Assembly: GCA_963457665.1 (NCBI GenBank) | Contig: OY735212.1 | Location: 19,474,247 to 19,538,246, forward strand | Direction of reading: 5' to 3' | DNA: 64,000 nt | Source of the DNA: Thysanoteuthis rhombus | Taxonomy: Eukaryota > Mollusca > Cephalopoda > Oegopsida > Thysanoteuthidae | Shown here: piece after piece, positions 12,430 to 25,239 of the stretch | Layout of the letters: every line of letters starts with the position of its first letter | Numbering within the stretch: position 1 is the first letter of the stretch | Translations under genes and position numbers: made by a program | Notes under the pieces: model-generated | Database searches by the model: none | What the model saw: only the letters and a program-made list of their open reading frames with translations | What the model was told of the DNA's origin: nothing

Positions 12430-12770
12430 GTTGTGAAATAAAGGATTCGTTACACAAATACATTTATGTTTCCTCAGGCAATTCCAACTAAATGTTTGTG
12501 TATAGAACACTTCATGAAATAAACCCATCATACAACAGATATTCAATTACTGATCCGTACTCTGTTATATATAAGATAGGTAATATGATACCAGAGAAAA
12601 TTTACATAGTACCATAATAACAGAACATATGTAAAACAGAGAAAACACTGAAGAAAATTATGTAAATTACATTAATTTAATAGATATTGGGAAATAAGTG
12701 ACTGAAGTGAAACAAAAAAATTTTCTTTCATGTGTTCTGCGTTTGAAGCTATAAAGCTTTTCAGACAATA

Positions 12771-12774
12771 TATG

Positions 12775-12819
<45 letters not shown>

Positions 12820-12823
12820 ATGT

Positions 12824-12856
<33 letters not shown>
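12771..12856 (+). repeat. Compound (TA)n microsatellite
   Basis: Two long TA runs are separated by GTGTATGTGTGA. The minus-strand open frame here encodes only Ile-Tyr repeats. Confidence 0.97.
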
Positions 12857-12859
<3 letters not shown>

Positions 12860-13202
12860 GTAAGTAAAGTTATAGTGCTATCTTTCATCTAATTTCAAAT
12901 ATCTTCTAACTTACACATATTTCATATCCACTTGAAATAATTAGCAATCTCTTATCGCAATGCAAGGCCTTTTGACAAATACAAATAAATAATGTTATTC
13001 ATCGACAATAAATGGTGAATCTTCTTATGGCTTATTGTACTAGATGAATGGTAGATTAATTTTCATATTATTTATAGGATGTGGTCAGGGGAAAGAAGTA
13101 CATAGATATATCTTCATCACATCATGTTTGTATTCCTCTTTCTCACGTAAAAACTTTAATAAAACCATTTGAACCCGTACACATGAGTGTTTGCGTATAT
13201 AA

Positions 13203-13625
13203 TTGAAAACCATCAACCAAAATTTTCAGCATAGGTTTGTTCAGTTTTTAAGTTGGTCTGGCTGACTGGCTGGCAATGTTGTACTGATAGAATTAAAGGG
13301 CTGTAAATTTGAACATTCATTCATTATGTCCAGAAAAAAAAACTTTTTATTCCATTTTTTATTTTTTCTACCAAAATATGCTTTTGGGGGGGGGGGCAAT
13401 TTAAAACGTAAGTTTATACTAGTTTGTATTCATTAGAATTAACACTTATTTCTCAAAAAATTAGCCTTTTTTTTTAGTGATCCCTACCCCATAAAAGGTG
13501 AGAAATTATTTATCCATTTGTCATCCCTTTTTTTTTTAACTGATCAACACCAACGCAGCATGATGTCAAAAGACATTGGTCACCAGACAGTTTCTAAAGA
13601 GTGACTAATTAGGACTGTTTTAGTA
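13203..13625 (+). repeat. Family A repeat, near full length
   Basis: This is the most complete forward copy: AACCATCAACCAAAA at the left, a G run at 13386-13396, GATCAACACC, and GAGTGACTAATTAGGACTG at the right. Confidence 0.75.
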
Positions 13626-13974
13626 TTTATTTGACACCTATTTTCTCATATTCATAATGACTTTCTTGTAATTGTTCGTTTATTATTAAAGAAATCTAAT
13701 TTTACACCCAGGATTCATTATTAATGGAATCTCATTCAACAACTAGCACAGGCTTGGAAAAATGATTGTGCATTTATTATGACAACTTGGCCAAAAGTGA
13801 TGTATGCACCACTCGGTCTGTTTCATTGTATCATGACAAATATAAACAATTAGTAGCGGTGTGCGCACATTAGTCTTACACTGCAATCAAAACAACAATA
13901 TGCTTACAAACTCTGAAATAATAGACTTGAAAAAGAGCAAAACTATCAATTTGCCTTTTGGCCACCATAGAAAT

Positions 13975-14190
13975 GGATATATAATCTGACAAAATATTCA
14001 TGAATGTATTATATTATCTGAAACTCTACTTGAAATGACGACCTGCTATGGCACGGAGAGTGAGTCATTCGGCCTAGACAGCATAGAAAAATGGGGCTGC
14101 TGTAGTAATTGAACCTGTGACTGGTAACGTAAGCACTTCAATGTAGCATCACTCTTAACCATTGAGCTGAACAACCAAACAGGAGGGCAA
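13975..14190 (-). mobile_element. tRNA-derived SINE
   Basis: On the minus strand a tRNA-like head has an A-box-like TTCAGCTCAATGG (near 14160-14175) and a B-box-like CAGGTTCAATTAC (near 14105-14118). A body follows that is shared with the copies at 28595 and 63750, ending in a segment containing ATAATCTGACA. This is one of three related copies in the window. Confidence 0.75.
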
Positions 14191-14345
14191 AGGCCCAAAT
14201 AACTGCTTTATTCCCACTCTTCTCATTTTTTTCACTTACTGTCCATGTCTGCACTTGTTATTTTTAGTGCCATCACTTCTGTTATTAAGAGATAATTATA
14301 TAATCAGACAGAATGTTTATGAATACAGTATATTTCAAATAACAT

Positions 14346-14400
14346 AACGCATTCATATATACATATATATATATATATATATATGTGCACATATACATGC
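14346..14400 (+). repeat. (TA)n microsatellite
   Basis: A TA-rich run with GTGCACATATACA interruptions. Confidence 0.9.
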
Positions 14401-14707
14401 GAATCCATAAACATCAATTTTCTGTGAATATATTTACAAATGTGTACATATATGCACATATATTTGTGTGAGTGTATACATATTCATACATACAAATAGT
14501 ATTCAACTAATTTATGAAAATAAGTAATATATATTGTGAAAACAGTCCTCTCTGAAGTAAGTCTGCATAAAGTCATCTCATATTGATTTCATCGTTGTAA
14601 GACTGCACATAAATCATTTTGGAAGCCAAGCTAAGTGAATGTCTCTACTGAGATTTAAGTTCACACACCAGGAAGTCATTAATTGGTCAATAGCAGTAGT
14701 TATTATC

Positions 14708-14960
14708 TTCACCCTCAGACAGTTGTTGATACAACATGCTTATCTGGGTTGTTCACCAGGCCTCTGAAAGGGGTGTGTGCAGCTGGTGCTTCTCACCCTT
14801 AGTTGTTCATACAACATGGTTATCTAGGGTGTTCACAGGGTCTCAGAAATGGAGTGGAATGCAGCCTGTGCATCTCACCCTTATACAGTTGTCCATAAAA
14901 CTTAGTGATCTGGGGTGATTGCGGGGCCTCTAAATGGGGAATGTAACTTGTGCAATGGAA
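14708..14960 (+). repeat. Degenerate minisatellite, three units of 82-84 bp
   Basis: Three head-to-tail units start with TCACCCT near 14709, 14793 and 14875. Each has CAGTTGTTSATACAACATG-type, ATCTGGGTTGTTCAC-type and GGCCTCTGAAA-type words, with 20-30% divergence by eye. The third unit trails off near 14960. Confidence 0.75.
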
Positions 14961-15579
14961 AACGAGGTTGGGCCCCAAGAGTATTTTTGGTTATTGTAAA
15001 ATACAGCTTGATACAGTCCATTGATATAATAGGTGGACTTGTTTACCGGCAACCAAATATAGTATAGGCTTCTTAGAGGGATATAGCAGACTTGATCAGT
15101 ATGGCTAAAGGACTGGATGTTGCATATGTGGGGAGTGGGAAAGAACAGCTTTGCAAGGTCTTATGAAATTTCTCTGGGAGGTCCTGGGTGGTCATTTGAG
15201 CTCCACCCTATTGACCCACTCTGAGATGAGAATTTAATGTTAAAAATTATCTTGGCTGGAGGTATTACTGCCCCTAATTGTACCTCAACATTTTATTTTA
15301 AAAGAGAGGGTCAGGTTCTTTCTTAATAACTTCAGCAGTTTGGGAAAGAATCCAATTGTATTTTGTAGTATGTGTTTATAAAGAGAACTAACTTTTTTTT
15401 GTTTCCAAGAGTTAATTGCCTTTGTGTCTCCAGTTCTATCTTCAACTAATAATTTGCATATACGATGCAAAGCCCCCGCTTCAACCCTTCCTTTAAAATG
15501 AATATACAAGAAATTCACTTATAACATACTCTTTGGAGTATAAGCTCATTCAATTCAACAATTTGATACAAAAATACAT

Positions 15580-15753
15580 TCATTGTATGTAGTTTGATCA
15601 AACTAATTTCCTTGTCTTTGTTGTTCGTTTTGTTGAAACCGGACAAGAATACAGGTATACCTGAAGAAGGCTGGAGGGTACGTGGCCAAAACATTGTATA
15701 AAAAACAAACTACAAAGACGAGGAAATTAGTCTGAATGAACCACATACAATGA
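15580..15753. repeat. Palindrome with 55-bp arms (Penelope-like repeat candidate)
   Basis: The arms 15580-15635 and 15698-15753 are reverse complements with a handful of mismatches. The loop holds CTGAAGAAGGCTGG...GGCCAAAAC, a CTGANGA word followed by pairing GGC/GCC and an A-rich segment, similar in order to the motif in the palindromes at 29592 and 53063. Confidence 0.7.
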
Positions 15754-15814
15754 TTAAAACACAGCATCTAACAAAATCCTGACAAGAAATAAATTCAATC
15801 TAGCAATTATATAT

Positions 15815-16345
15815 ATATATCATCATCAGCCTTTGAGAAGTCAACAGCTGGACAAAGGCCTTTCCCATCTCCCTCCATGATGATTGCCTATCACTAACAC
15901 TTGCCTTGTCTTACCAGTGAACCTTTCTATCTCATCTCTCCATCTCATGTCTAATCTTCTCCTACAGCATTTACTGTCCCATAGACACCAATTGGTTATT
16001 CTTTTGCTCCATTTGTTCTTAGAGTCCAGCACACCTCCATTTTTGTTGCTTGATTATTTTCATGTTTATTTTTGTCTATCCCTTAAAGTTATCTCTAACA
16101 TTGCTCTCTCCATGGCTCCCTGTGCGATTCTAGTTTGGCCCTCAGTTTGTTTTGTTAATTACCATAGGACATAGCTCATATTATGCATTCATAGTATACT
16201 TCACGCTTTAGGTACATTGGCAAGGTGCTCTTCAATATGTCTCTATTCATACCATATGATTTCAAGCTGATCATTATGCGTCATTTAATTTCACTTTCAT
16301 GGCCTTCTTCTAACTTTATTACATGTCCTAGGTAAATGCATTGCT
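15815..16345 (-). mobile_element. RTE-type LINE fragment, C-terminal end (second subfamily)
   Basis: The minus strand encodes a degenerate C-terminus of an endonuclease/reverse-transcriptase protein of RTE type. It includes a Trp-Arg-Asp-Glu-Ile-Glu core followed by a Gly-Lys-Thr-Arg segment and an ending that reads through to Ala-Phe-Val-Gln-like residues. The element's 3' end lies at 15820-15840 as a short GGCTGATGATG-type tail on the minus strand, next to a TA run. The amino-acid words differ from the other RTE copies, so this is a second subfamily with the same tail. Confidence 0.75.
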
Positions 16346-16554
16346 CACATACATACATACACACACACTTACATATATAAACATAACAGAAGAGGAGAGA
16401 GGGAAATATGAATTCACAAACGTAAGTATGAATAAGCAAGTATGTTTTTGTAAGTTATTTTGAACCTAAAATTAACCTAAAGTATATTGTTATACTTACA
16501 AATAGATTAACACTTTAGATAAAAACTAACTGCATAAACAGACAGGCTATAGAA

Positions 16555-17340
16555 GTGTCTACCCAATAATAGACCACCTATACACATTAAACTAGTTGAT
16601 CAAGAGGACATCAGAATACACCAAACCACTTTGTTTCGCTAACAAAGACTATGAAAAAGCCTTTGTTGCATTAGAAGACATGGCAGTCTTCAACTCAAAA
16701 TGAGAATTATATCAAAGTAAATTTACTATATACCAAAATGGCACTGTATTGATTAGACTACGCAAAGATATTAACAAGATGGAGATTGAAGAAGTTCTAC
16801 AGGGAGATATTATATCACCAAAACTCTTTCCAATGAGCCTTGAGAGCGCAGTTCAAAAATAAGACCAGGAGATCATGGAAGTAAACATAAACAAAGAATA
16901 TTTGAATAATTTGATATCCTGTGATAACAATGCTTTGATATCAAAAACTGTGGAGGATCAACAAAACATGTTCAGTGATCTAAACAGGGAGCGCCAAAAA
17001 ATAAGGTTTAAGATGAACAGAACGAAGACAAAAGTAATGTACAATTATAAAGCCCCGGAAAATATCATAAAAATAGAGGGTGAAGCCTTGGAAAATGTTA
17101 AATACATTTACCTTGGTCAGGTGATAAAAATAAGGAAATAATAATGATTGGTTGGAAAGCATCTTGTATAAATAGAGAGACAAACTAAAGAGCGAAAGGC
17201 CAATATGCCTAAAACTAAGTATACAATCAATGCACGGTACCAGCTATTATGTACAGGTGGGAAACCTGAAAATTCATAAAACCACTCAGAACCACATTGA
17301 GGGCAATGGAATGAGCAATATCAGGAATAGCTCCTATAAA
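16555..17340 (+). mobile_element. RTE-type reverse transcriptase fragment (palm domain), inactive
   Basis: Reverse-transcriptase motifs follow in order on the + strand. Near 16640-16690 is a motif-A-like Asp-Tyr-Glu-Lys-Ala-Phe. Near 16775-16860 is a motif-B-like Leu-Gln-Gly-Asp-Ile-Ile-Ser-Pro-Lys-Leu-Phe. At 16875-17140 is an open stretch with a decayed motif C (Cys-Asp-Asn-Asn where FADD is usual), followed by Lys-Met-Asn-x-x-Lys-Thr-Lys-Val-Met and Tyr-Ile-Tyr-Leu-Gly-Gln. A thumb-like Tyr-Gly-x-Glu-Thr-Trp relic lies near 17245-17275. Stops, frameshifts and the lost catalytic Asp show that it is dead. It lies in the opposite orientation to the neighbouring RTE fragment at 15815. Confidence 0.85.
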
Positions 17341-19129
17341 AGTATTGAAATATTTTTTATTATGAATTTTAATTATAATATATGACTTGTGGCAATTTCT
17401 CTGGAAAAAATGACTCTTGTATGGACTTTGGGGCACATACAAAAACTTTCATTATTTCTGTGTCTGAAATTCAATAAGAAGAATGCAATCACCTCATGGC
17501 TTTTATACTTCATAAAGTTAATGAGTTTAGCAATAGTGATTATGGACTCTCCTGCAAAATTGTTAATTGATAGTATTGTACAATTAGGAGTTGAAAGAAT
17601 TGTCCAATTATGAATTAATAATATTGTGTGATAAACAATCAATCAGTTAAGCCTTGACACAATTTGATTTCAAATGATGGAAAACTTTTCATTCTTCAGA
17701 TCCAAAATCCAAATAGTCCATTGTAGGGAAAATTCTGATTCACTGGTCAACTAAAAGTGAAATTTGCGGTAATCTCAAATTTTTAATTCATTAACCACTT
17801 GTAATTGACAAGAAGAACTTTTTATCAAAGAGCATAAAACATAGTGGAAGCCATTGTTGAATTGAATTGGAAAAAATGGTCAAAGGAGATAATTTTAATC
17901 AGAAGTTATTTCCCTTGAGACTGACATCCTAATTTCTTAGTATGAATTTAGGAGTTCGAATTTTGCTTGTGCTAAATATTTCCTCTGGCTTATCGGCAAG
18001 TTTTTCTTTCTTCATGAATAACTTCTTTTTTTTTTACATCTTAGTATTTAAAATTAACCACGATGGCCACAAATTTCTCAATCTTGTTTTTCTCCTTTGC
18101 AAAGTCCCTGGCTTGAATGTTGTGTTTAAAACAGTTTGAACAGACATTTTATCCCAGAGCAAATACAACTATTTTTTTTTCCTCTTGAAGTGTGAAAGAT
18201 CTGACCATCCTTATGTTTTACCCTCCAATCTGCCATCTGTCTGTTTCTCTCTCTCTGCTCCCCGCTCCCCATCATATAAACACCATCTCATAAACATCAT
18301 GCACAATGTCTGGAAATTAATTTTAAAAAATTGACAGTGTTTGTACTTGTGAAAAAATAACATTAAATTCTACGCTGCCGACTTTCAATAATAAGATAAA
18401 AAAACAATCTTACATTTTGACGAAATTGACTACAGATACTTGAAAAGGAAAATGTTTTAGTGTCTATAAAAAGCAACGGAGAGTTAAAGCCTCTTTGACA
18501 CAATGTAGAGAAGATGATCTTGATAGTAAATTTTTACACCCCCCCTCACTTGATGTTAAAAGAAGCATGTAGATAAGAGGACTCGTATAAAAAAACAGAA
18601 TTTGGATTAGATATACTCTAACCATGAAATATAGATATATCAATAAATAAGGAAATAAAAATATACACAAATGACATATGATATTAAAAAAAATTAGCAT
18701 TACTAATAGATGATATGAAAAACTACTGATTGAATCAAATAAATACTTTGTTTTAATTTTTGATCAGTTGCAATAAAGTGTTCTCTTTTATGCATATGTA
18801 GTCGATTTTGACGATGTTTAAATTTTTACATCTACAAAACAGGATTACCAAATGAAAAAAGCTTTTTTCAATTTGTTGACCAGCTCCACAGCTGAAGTAG
18901 TTACACTTATCTTACTTGTTGCCAGAGGTTCAAGCTCAGATGGAAGCCACAATTTTTTGAATGAAAAAAGAAATCAAAATATCTTTGGTGGGTGGGAACA
19001 AAAAATATTTGAAATTCTATACCCATTTTTCAACGTACTTTCTCTTTGGTTTAAGCTCAGGACCAGAAAATCATTATAACCCCAAATGTAATTCGGTGAT
19101 TTTTATTCATTTGATATTTAATCCTTGAT

Positions 19130-19385
19130 CCGGAGGCAAGGTCATGGTGGTTAAATTTAACTCTTGAATCAATTCAAAGAAACATAAGTTCAATATCAAA
19201 GGGAATAATTTCCGATTAAAATCATGTCCCTTTGACAATTCTAAAACATTTCTAATCAATTCACAGAGGAATTCCACAATTTTTTATTCTACTCATTGAA
19301 GAGTTCAACAACTTTTTATTCTATTTATTGAAGAGTTCCACTGTCAATTACAAGCAGTTTCAAATGGTTTATGAATTTAAAAGTC
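19130..19385. repeat. Family C repeat with an internal duplication
   Basis: It carries TATCAAAGGGAATAATTTCCG and CACTGTCAATTACAAGCAGTT. The short segment TTTTTATTCTAYTYATTGAAGAG is repeated at 19281 and 19312. Confidence 0.6.
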
Positions 19386-19728
19386 AACTGACTTTTGTGT
19401 GGAGATGTAAAGATAGAAAAAAAAGAGATTGTAGCATTTGCTGAAATTATAGTGACAGAATTGGAAGCAGTTATTCTTGGGTCCATAGTAGAATAGGAAC
19501 AGAATGAAGATAGGAAAATTATTTCGGTAGATTTTTACAGTGGCACAAAGATGTTTCTTTTTTGAGCTTGGGAGACAATTTCTTGCTTGCATCTAATTGG
19601 CAGGGTATCAGAAATAACCCATTCTATATTCTAACAAAAGAAAAGAATTTTCATAGCTGCATTTGTTGGGACATTCAGGAGACAAATTGAGAGTTACAGA
19701 AAATAATTTTCATTCTATTTATTTCCTG

Positions 19729-19780
<52 letters not shown>

Positions 19781-19792
19781 TATACATATATA
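19729..19792 (+). repeat. (TA)n(CA)n microsatellite
   Basis: About 11 TA units pass into about 12 CA units. A second TA-rich stretch follows at 19965-20032. Confidence 0.95.
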
Positions 19793-21854
19793 AGTGGGTT
19801 TTGGAAACTAGATATACAGTAAGGCTGAGTTTTTGGAAGTAGGTATATGATAATGTCTTCATTAGTAGACATTGAACATTCAAAAACAGCTGGAAATTGA
19901 GAAGTCAGTATATGCTGTTCCTCTGGGTACTCACCCATTCCCATCACTGAATGTATGTATGTACATATATATATATACAGTGATGCATACCCATTTATAT
20001 ATAATATATATATATATACCCACATATATACCGTGATTTCATGTGATAATTTCTACTTAGTAACTAACCAAGCCTATCAATGTTTTAATTGATTTCCTAC
20101 CAAAAGCTTTCATCAAATATTAAATGAGCCAAGGCCATTTCTTGAAAAGTATTTTTTGCTTTCTACTTCCTCAAATGCTGTTGAGAATGCTGTTAACATT
20201 TTCGACTCACTCCTTCATGATGGAACCAAGATTCCTTATACTATTGAGGAAATTTCCTGACCACCAGCCAAATTCATTTTTGGCAAAAAAAAAAAATAAA
20301 AAAATAAGACCACAATTGTCGATACCCAGGCAAATTTTCGTCTTTTCTACATGACCAGTCCAACTCCAAAAACTACTTTGATATTTCCCAGAAAAAAAGA
20401 TTTAGCACCAAGCCAATTTATAGGATAAGGTAAGCGTTAAACAAATTAAGTGCAGGTGATATCAAATAAACAATGAAAAAAAATTTTCAAACATTCCCTT
20501 GGTCATTCTTTTTTGGCATTGAAAGTTTCAAAGATTCAAGACAGTTATTTTTTACCTAAGTAAATGGCATAAATCTTAGTACCACAGCTGGGTGAGTTTC
20601 AAACTCCAAGCTCTTGACTTAGGGAAATGAATACAATATTTGCTTATTAATTAACCATAGAGACAATCTATTATATCAATGAACATATCGCATCAACTTG
20701 GAAGTTTTAATACCCAGCTCCACTAAAGAAACTGTCTCCCACCTTGGCCATTTGGGCCCTGGTACAACCAGCTACAAAAATAATGTTTCATTATTAGACA
20801 CCCTTTAAAGCACAAAGCCAAGTCCAAGAAATGACAGTAGAAAGACTGTATTGCACCATCATTCCAAACGGAGAGAGCTTGTCTGCCTTTCATTTGGCAT
20901 TTTTGGGAAATATGCAACCATCCCAGCCACTAAGCATGCCTTGCATATATTTATAGATATTTGCAAATTTCAGTGAACAGACACTCTTTTGTTAGGGGCC
21001 AATGCAGCTGGTGATTTAAGTTGAAGCCAATGCTCATTTACAATTCTGAAAGTCCTGAAGACAATTTATTAGACTTGACCCTTCTACCAGTCAATTTTCT
21101 TCTAGCTATACAGTACCACTCAGTACTAATATAGGTATAGCATCAAACAGGCAGTGTATATAGGCACAATATGATATTGAGTAAACACTAGGTTTTAGCC
21201 AGAGTTTTCTCACAGAGTTCATTTTAATAACAATGACAGGAAAAAATAATAATGTCATTCTACCATTAAGCCAATGATGACAGAAATGTCTTCTGACTCG
21301 GAAAAGGGTTAAAGTAAAGAAAACTGTTTCAATGCCATATTTGAAAAGATTATAGTAAGAGAGACTTGGCCACACTCTTTTATTGTGCATCTCTGTGCCG
21401 ATAAATGAAAAACCATGTTCAAAAGAAGTGATAAGGGGAAGGATGCATGAATTTGACTAGAATCAAATTGAAAAAAAATGACGTCCAATTTTGAATATGA
21501 GTAAAGAGAAAAAAAAGTTTTCAAAAGAAAGAAACGACAATGTCTTAAAAAAATACACTTCTAAAATGTTCATGGAAATCAAATGACAGCTGATATAATT
21601 AATTTTTCTCTGTTTTACATGACTGACTCGAATTCAAAAAGGAAAAAAAATAAATTGAAATATCATTTACACATTCTGTGAATCCTTAAGACTGGAATAT
21701 TTATAAGATATGAAAATGCAGATTGAATTTTGCGTTTGTATCAGTACCACCGTCTGCTAAGAAATAATCCATCAACTTCGAAACATAAAATAAATTAAAT
21801 TGCATGGCAAGAGCAAGGGAGCAGATGCAACCATTGACATTCCAATAATGGTAT

Positions 21855-22332
21855 CAGAAGTGGTTCTCAACCTTTTTTTGTCAATGCATTCCTTCCTTTT
21901 CACCATATTCCAGATTTTCATTCCTCCCTTCTAAGTTTGACTCAAAAGGTGGATTCAAAATAATATCTATATATCATTGAAAATCTATCTATTTTTTTCT
22001 TCTATATTTGCACATGTAAGTAAAATGACAATATCTGAAGACTGTTTGAGACGATTAATGTTTTGCTCATTTCAAGCATCATAGTGAAACGTTGCAATGA
22101 AGTGTCGTTTGTCTTGAACTGTCTTCTGATATTGTCATTTTACACACAGTCAGATTAATCAAATATCCACAGCTCTACAATCATCATATTAGCCCATACA
22201 CATTTAACTACATACAGTGCTAAAAGATCAATATTCACACAGTTTGAATCTGCCAATCGGCGGTCCTAATTCCCACCCTGAAACCATAAAAATCTGCCCG
22301 GGGTGGAATTTCCACCTGGTTAAGAACCTCTG
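21855..22332. mobile_element. hAT-type MITE, about 478 bp
   Basis: The left end contains GTGGTTCTCAACC and the right end, inverted, GAGGTTCTTAACC, the characteristic termini of many hAT non-autonomous elements. Exact boundaries and the 8-bp duplication are uncertain: the best octamer pair agrees at 4 of 8. No transposase is seen. Confidence 0.7.
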
Positions 22333-22885
22333 TGATAGGGAATAGATATTTGGCAAGCCTGGCTTCTGCAGGGTCTAATTCCACACTTACTTCTATTCTT
22401 ACTAAAGATGATTAATGCAACTTTTCATAATTTCTTATTTATCATACATACAATACACAATAATTCTATTTTATCTTTCTGCCTTTTGTCAAAAAAGTGA
22501 TTCAGCCACGTGAAGCGGATTTCCAAATCTATGGTTGCACACACAAACACGTTCATGCTCACATGCATGTATGTGTACTCACAACTTCATTTATATAAAT
22601 CCATGCACACACACATAACTAATGTCAACCTTTCATTTTTTTTACTACCGAAAAGGAAAATTTATTAATAATACCTGTTCAAAAGGTACAAAGACACTGA
22701 TCTAAATGTCAACACAGACACGAATGTGTGAACACACACTGTCATCAAAAACCTATGAACATTTTATGAGAGGATTTTAATCCCTGAAAATACATAAGTT
22801 TAACTCTCAGAAGCATAACATTTTTAAACATTTACAAAGCAGTGTTATAATTAGTGGTAAATTCAAGAAAATAAAGCAATTATAT

Positions 22886-23175
22886 AGACGGGCAGATTCA
22901 AGATTTTGAGTGGGGGTTGCATTTTATTCTTTTTTTCTTCCGTCAGTCCAAGGAAATGATATATTTGTTTTTAAGGTTGATTTGGGATTATTTGGGTTTT
23001 TTTCTATCAAGATATTTGGAAAATGATCATTGTCTTTTGTTGGTGAATGTAGGGGGTTCTGGACCCCATAAAATACACTCCCTGCTGCTTCCGGGATCTA
23101 TGCCGGTTAATAGTATGTCCATCAATATTTTGGATTGTATGATTAAGTCATTGCTACTAATATCAATGTAACTAA
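22886..23175 (+). repeat. Family D repeat
   Basis: It starts with a GGGCAGATTCAAGATTTTGAGTG-type word and contains GATTTGGGATTATTTGGG. It ends near a GGATCTATGCCGG word that resembles the start inverted, suggesting short inverted termini. Other copies are 40727-41100 and 56415-56905. Confidence 0.55.
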
Positions 23176-24016
23176 GTATGAACTGAAAAAAAAAAAAAAT
23201 TCAATTATGATAAGGTTTAGAACAGTACTGAACATTTGCAAACAAATTGAACTGCACTGAATTCAGTGGTGGACTTTAATCAACAGATCAAACATTATGC
23301 AATGAAAAATTCAGCTCATAACTACGTGTCATGCAACAAATTTATTGATCCCCCTTCATACAAATAGAAACATATATTTTTACACAATTTGGGGACTTCT
23401 AAATTTATTTATACAATACTCCCAAAACAGGGATATGGTAAAACAGCTGACAAACTTCGTAATAAAGAACAAAATTACAAATATTAATGCAAATATAGAC
23501 ACTGAAATCTAACCATGTAAAATATGCAAATTAGTATGTGTAATAGGTTGTATGGTTGTTTTGTCCGATTCCTAAAATAAACTCCAAGTTATGATGGATT
23601 GGTCCTTGTTAAATAGAATAACATAGCTAATAAAACAGTAGAGAGGTCATGAAAATATAACGTCTGTTGTGACATAACAATGAAAATTACGTCATAGAAA
23701 TTCAAAGACTTTATGTCTGATCACACATCTAATCAGTTTGAGTTGAGTGAAAAAATTTCAACTTAGGATTCATGAATTATTAGAAATAAATTACCTGATT
23801 AAATAGCTCTAAGCTCCTGAGTGCTGATCTATGCATAAATAGCCCCATCACTTTTTATTGCTACATGCTAGTTAAGTAATAAAATGGTTATGAAATAACA
23901 CGTTGAATTAACACTGATTGGATTAAAAATAATTTGTGTGCCAAATGGTTGAGGAGACTTTAGAATTATACAAAGTTTGACCCGTAAAATCTTTTTTTCA
24001 GCATTGAAAAATTGAA

Positions 24017-24017
<1 letters not shown>

Positions 24018-24064
<47 letters not shown>

Positions 24065-24076
24065 TGTATATATATG
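24018..24076 (+). repeat. (TA)n microsatellite
   Basis: About 19 TA units, then CATATATGTATATATATG. Confidence 0.97.
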
Positions 24077-24144
24077 CAAATATCTTTACCTCTTGATGAA
24101 AATTCAAGAAATAAAAAATAAGCATATAGTTTTATATATAAAAA

Positions 24145-24505
24145 GGTCTAGTTAGTCACTCAATTAGAATAAGGAGCGATCAATGAATGTTACTTTTCTC
24201 ACCATTTTTGGGGTAGAGATCACTTAAAAAACTTGGAATTTTAAAAAAAGGAGCATGGATGCTGCTGGACACAAACAAAACAACTCATTCATCGAGCAAA
24301 TCAAATCTCTCTTAAAAAACCTATCAGGGATTTTCAAAAAACAAGAAAAAAACTTTTTTCCAGATATAAGGTGTAAATGACTGAATTTTCAGCCATTTAG
24401 CTCCATCAGTGCAGCCTGTATGTGCAACACATACTTAGCCAGCCAGAACAACTTAAAGACTGAAGAAACTTATGGTGATAGTGTTGTTTGATGGTTTCTA
24501 ACATG
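24145..24505 (-). repeat. Family A repeat
   Basis: Inverted copy from AGGTCTAGTTAGTCACTC to TTTGATGGTTTCTAAC, with a deletion near the first end. Confidence 0.75.
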
Positions 24506-24834
24506 GCATTGGTCGAAATCAATATCTATTTGCAGTGCACAAAAACTAATGTATTTTACATATCACCATTCATTTTGATATTTTTGAGAAAAGATTTAAG
24601 AGACCCCATAGAATAAAGATGATCATATTTTTTTTTTTTACTGGTAATCGATAATTCTGCAACGTACCTCACTTGTTTGAATGTGCAAATTGAAGCTTCA
24701 ATGAATTCCCTTAAGCGGTTATTTAATGTATATGCAGCGATTAAATGGTTGACCGTAGAGTATACATGAATAAACTCATTTCAGTTGTGAGTCTCTATTT
24801 AAACATTTAAAACAAAAAATAAATATACCTTAAC

Positions 24835-25095
24835 ATATATATAAACATATGTCCATGTTTTCATACATCCATATCTATGTATATATTCACATACGTGTTT
24901 ATGAACATATGATCAAGTTCATATATAATGTATATGTATTTGAATCTATGCTTGCACACACAAACGCATACATGTTCGCACACTTACAACTCCATTTGTA
25001 TATATCTGTGCACACACACATACACAGTGTCAACATTTTTTTTTCCACCAGAAAGGAAAATTTATTAGTTATATATAAATGTATATGTGTATAAA
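24835..25095 (+). repeat. Microsatellite-rich repeat (TA/CA), related to 22530-22680 and 26330-26530
   Basis: The order CTTGCACACACAAACG, ACACACACATACA, GTCAAC and then GAAAGGAAAATTTATTA is also found at 22533-22668. It is shared in part with 26366-26545, so these are copies of one repeat whose microsatellites vary in length. Confidence 0.6.
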
Positions 25096-25100
25096 AATGA

Positions 25101-25157
25101 CTAATAAAGTTTCCATGTATTTTTACTCCTGGTTTTGTCTCATTCCAAATAGTATAT
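25101..25157 (+). repeat. Family F repeat, left of RTE copy
   Basis: CTAATAAAGTTTCCATGTAT through CATTCCAAATAGTATAT. It is nearly identical to 26272-26328 and similar to 28538-28595, in the same orientation. Confidence 0.75.
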
Positions 25158-25239
25158 TTCTATATATAAGGCAGACACTCAGCAATAGCTTCATATGAAC
25201 TTTTACTTCTCAGAGCCACATACATAGCACTAAATTTGC

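Noticed and set aside
9181-12888. Open frames through microsatellites (9181-9483 minus, 12243-12491 plus, 12667-12888 minus) as small proteins
   Set aside because: They consist of Thr-His or Ile-Tyr runs from GT and TA repeats. The same holds for 19675-20025, 23868-24125, 26328-26510 and 36663-36881.
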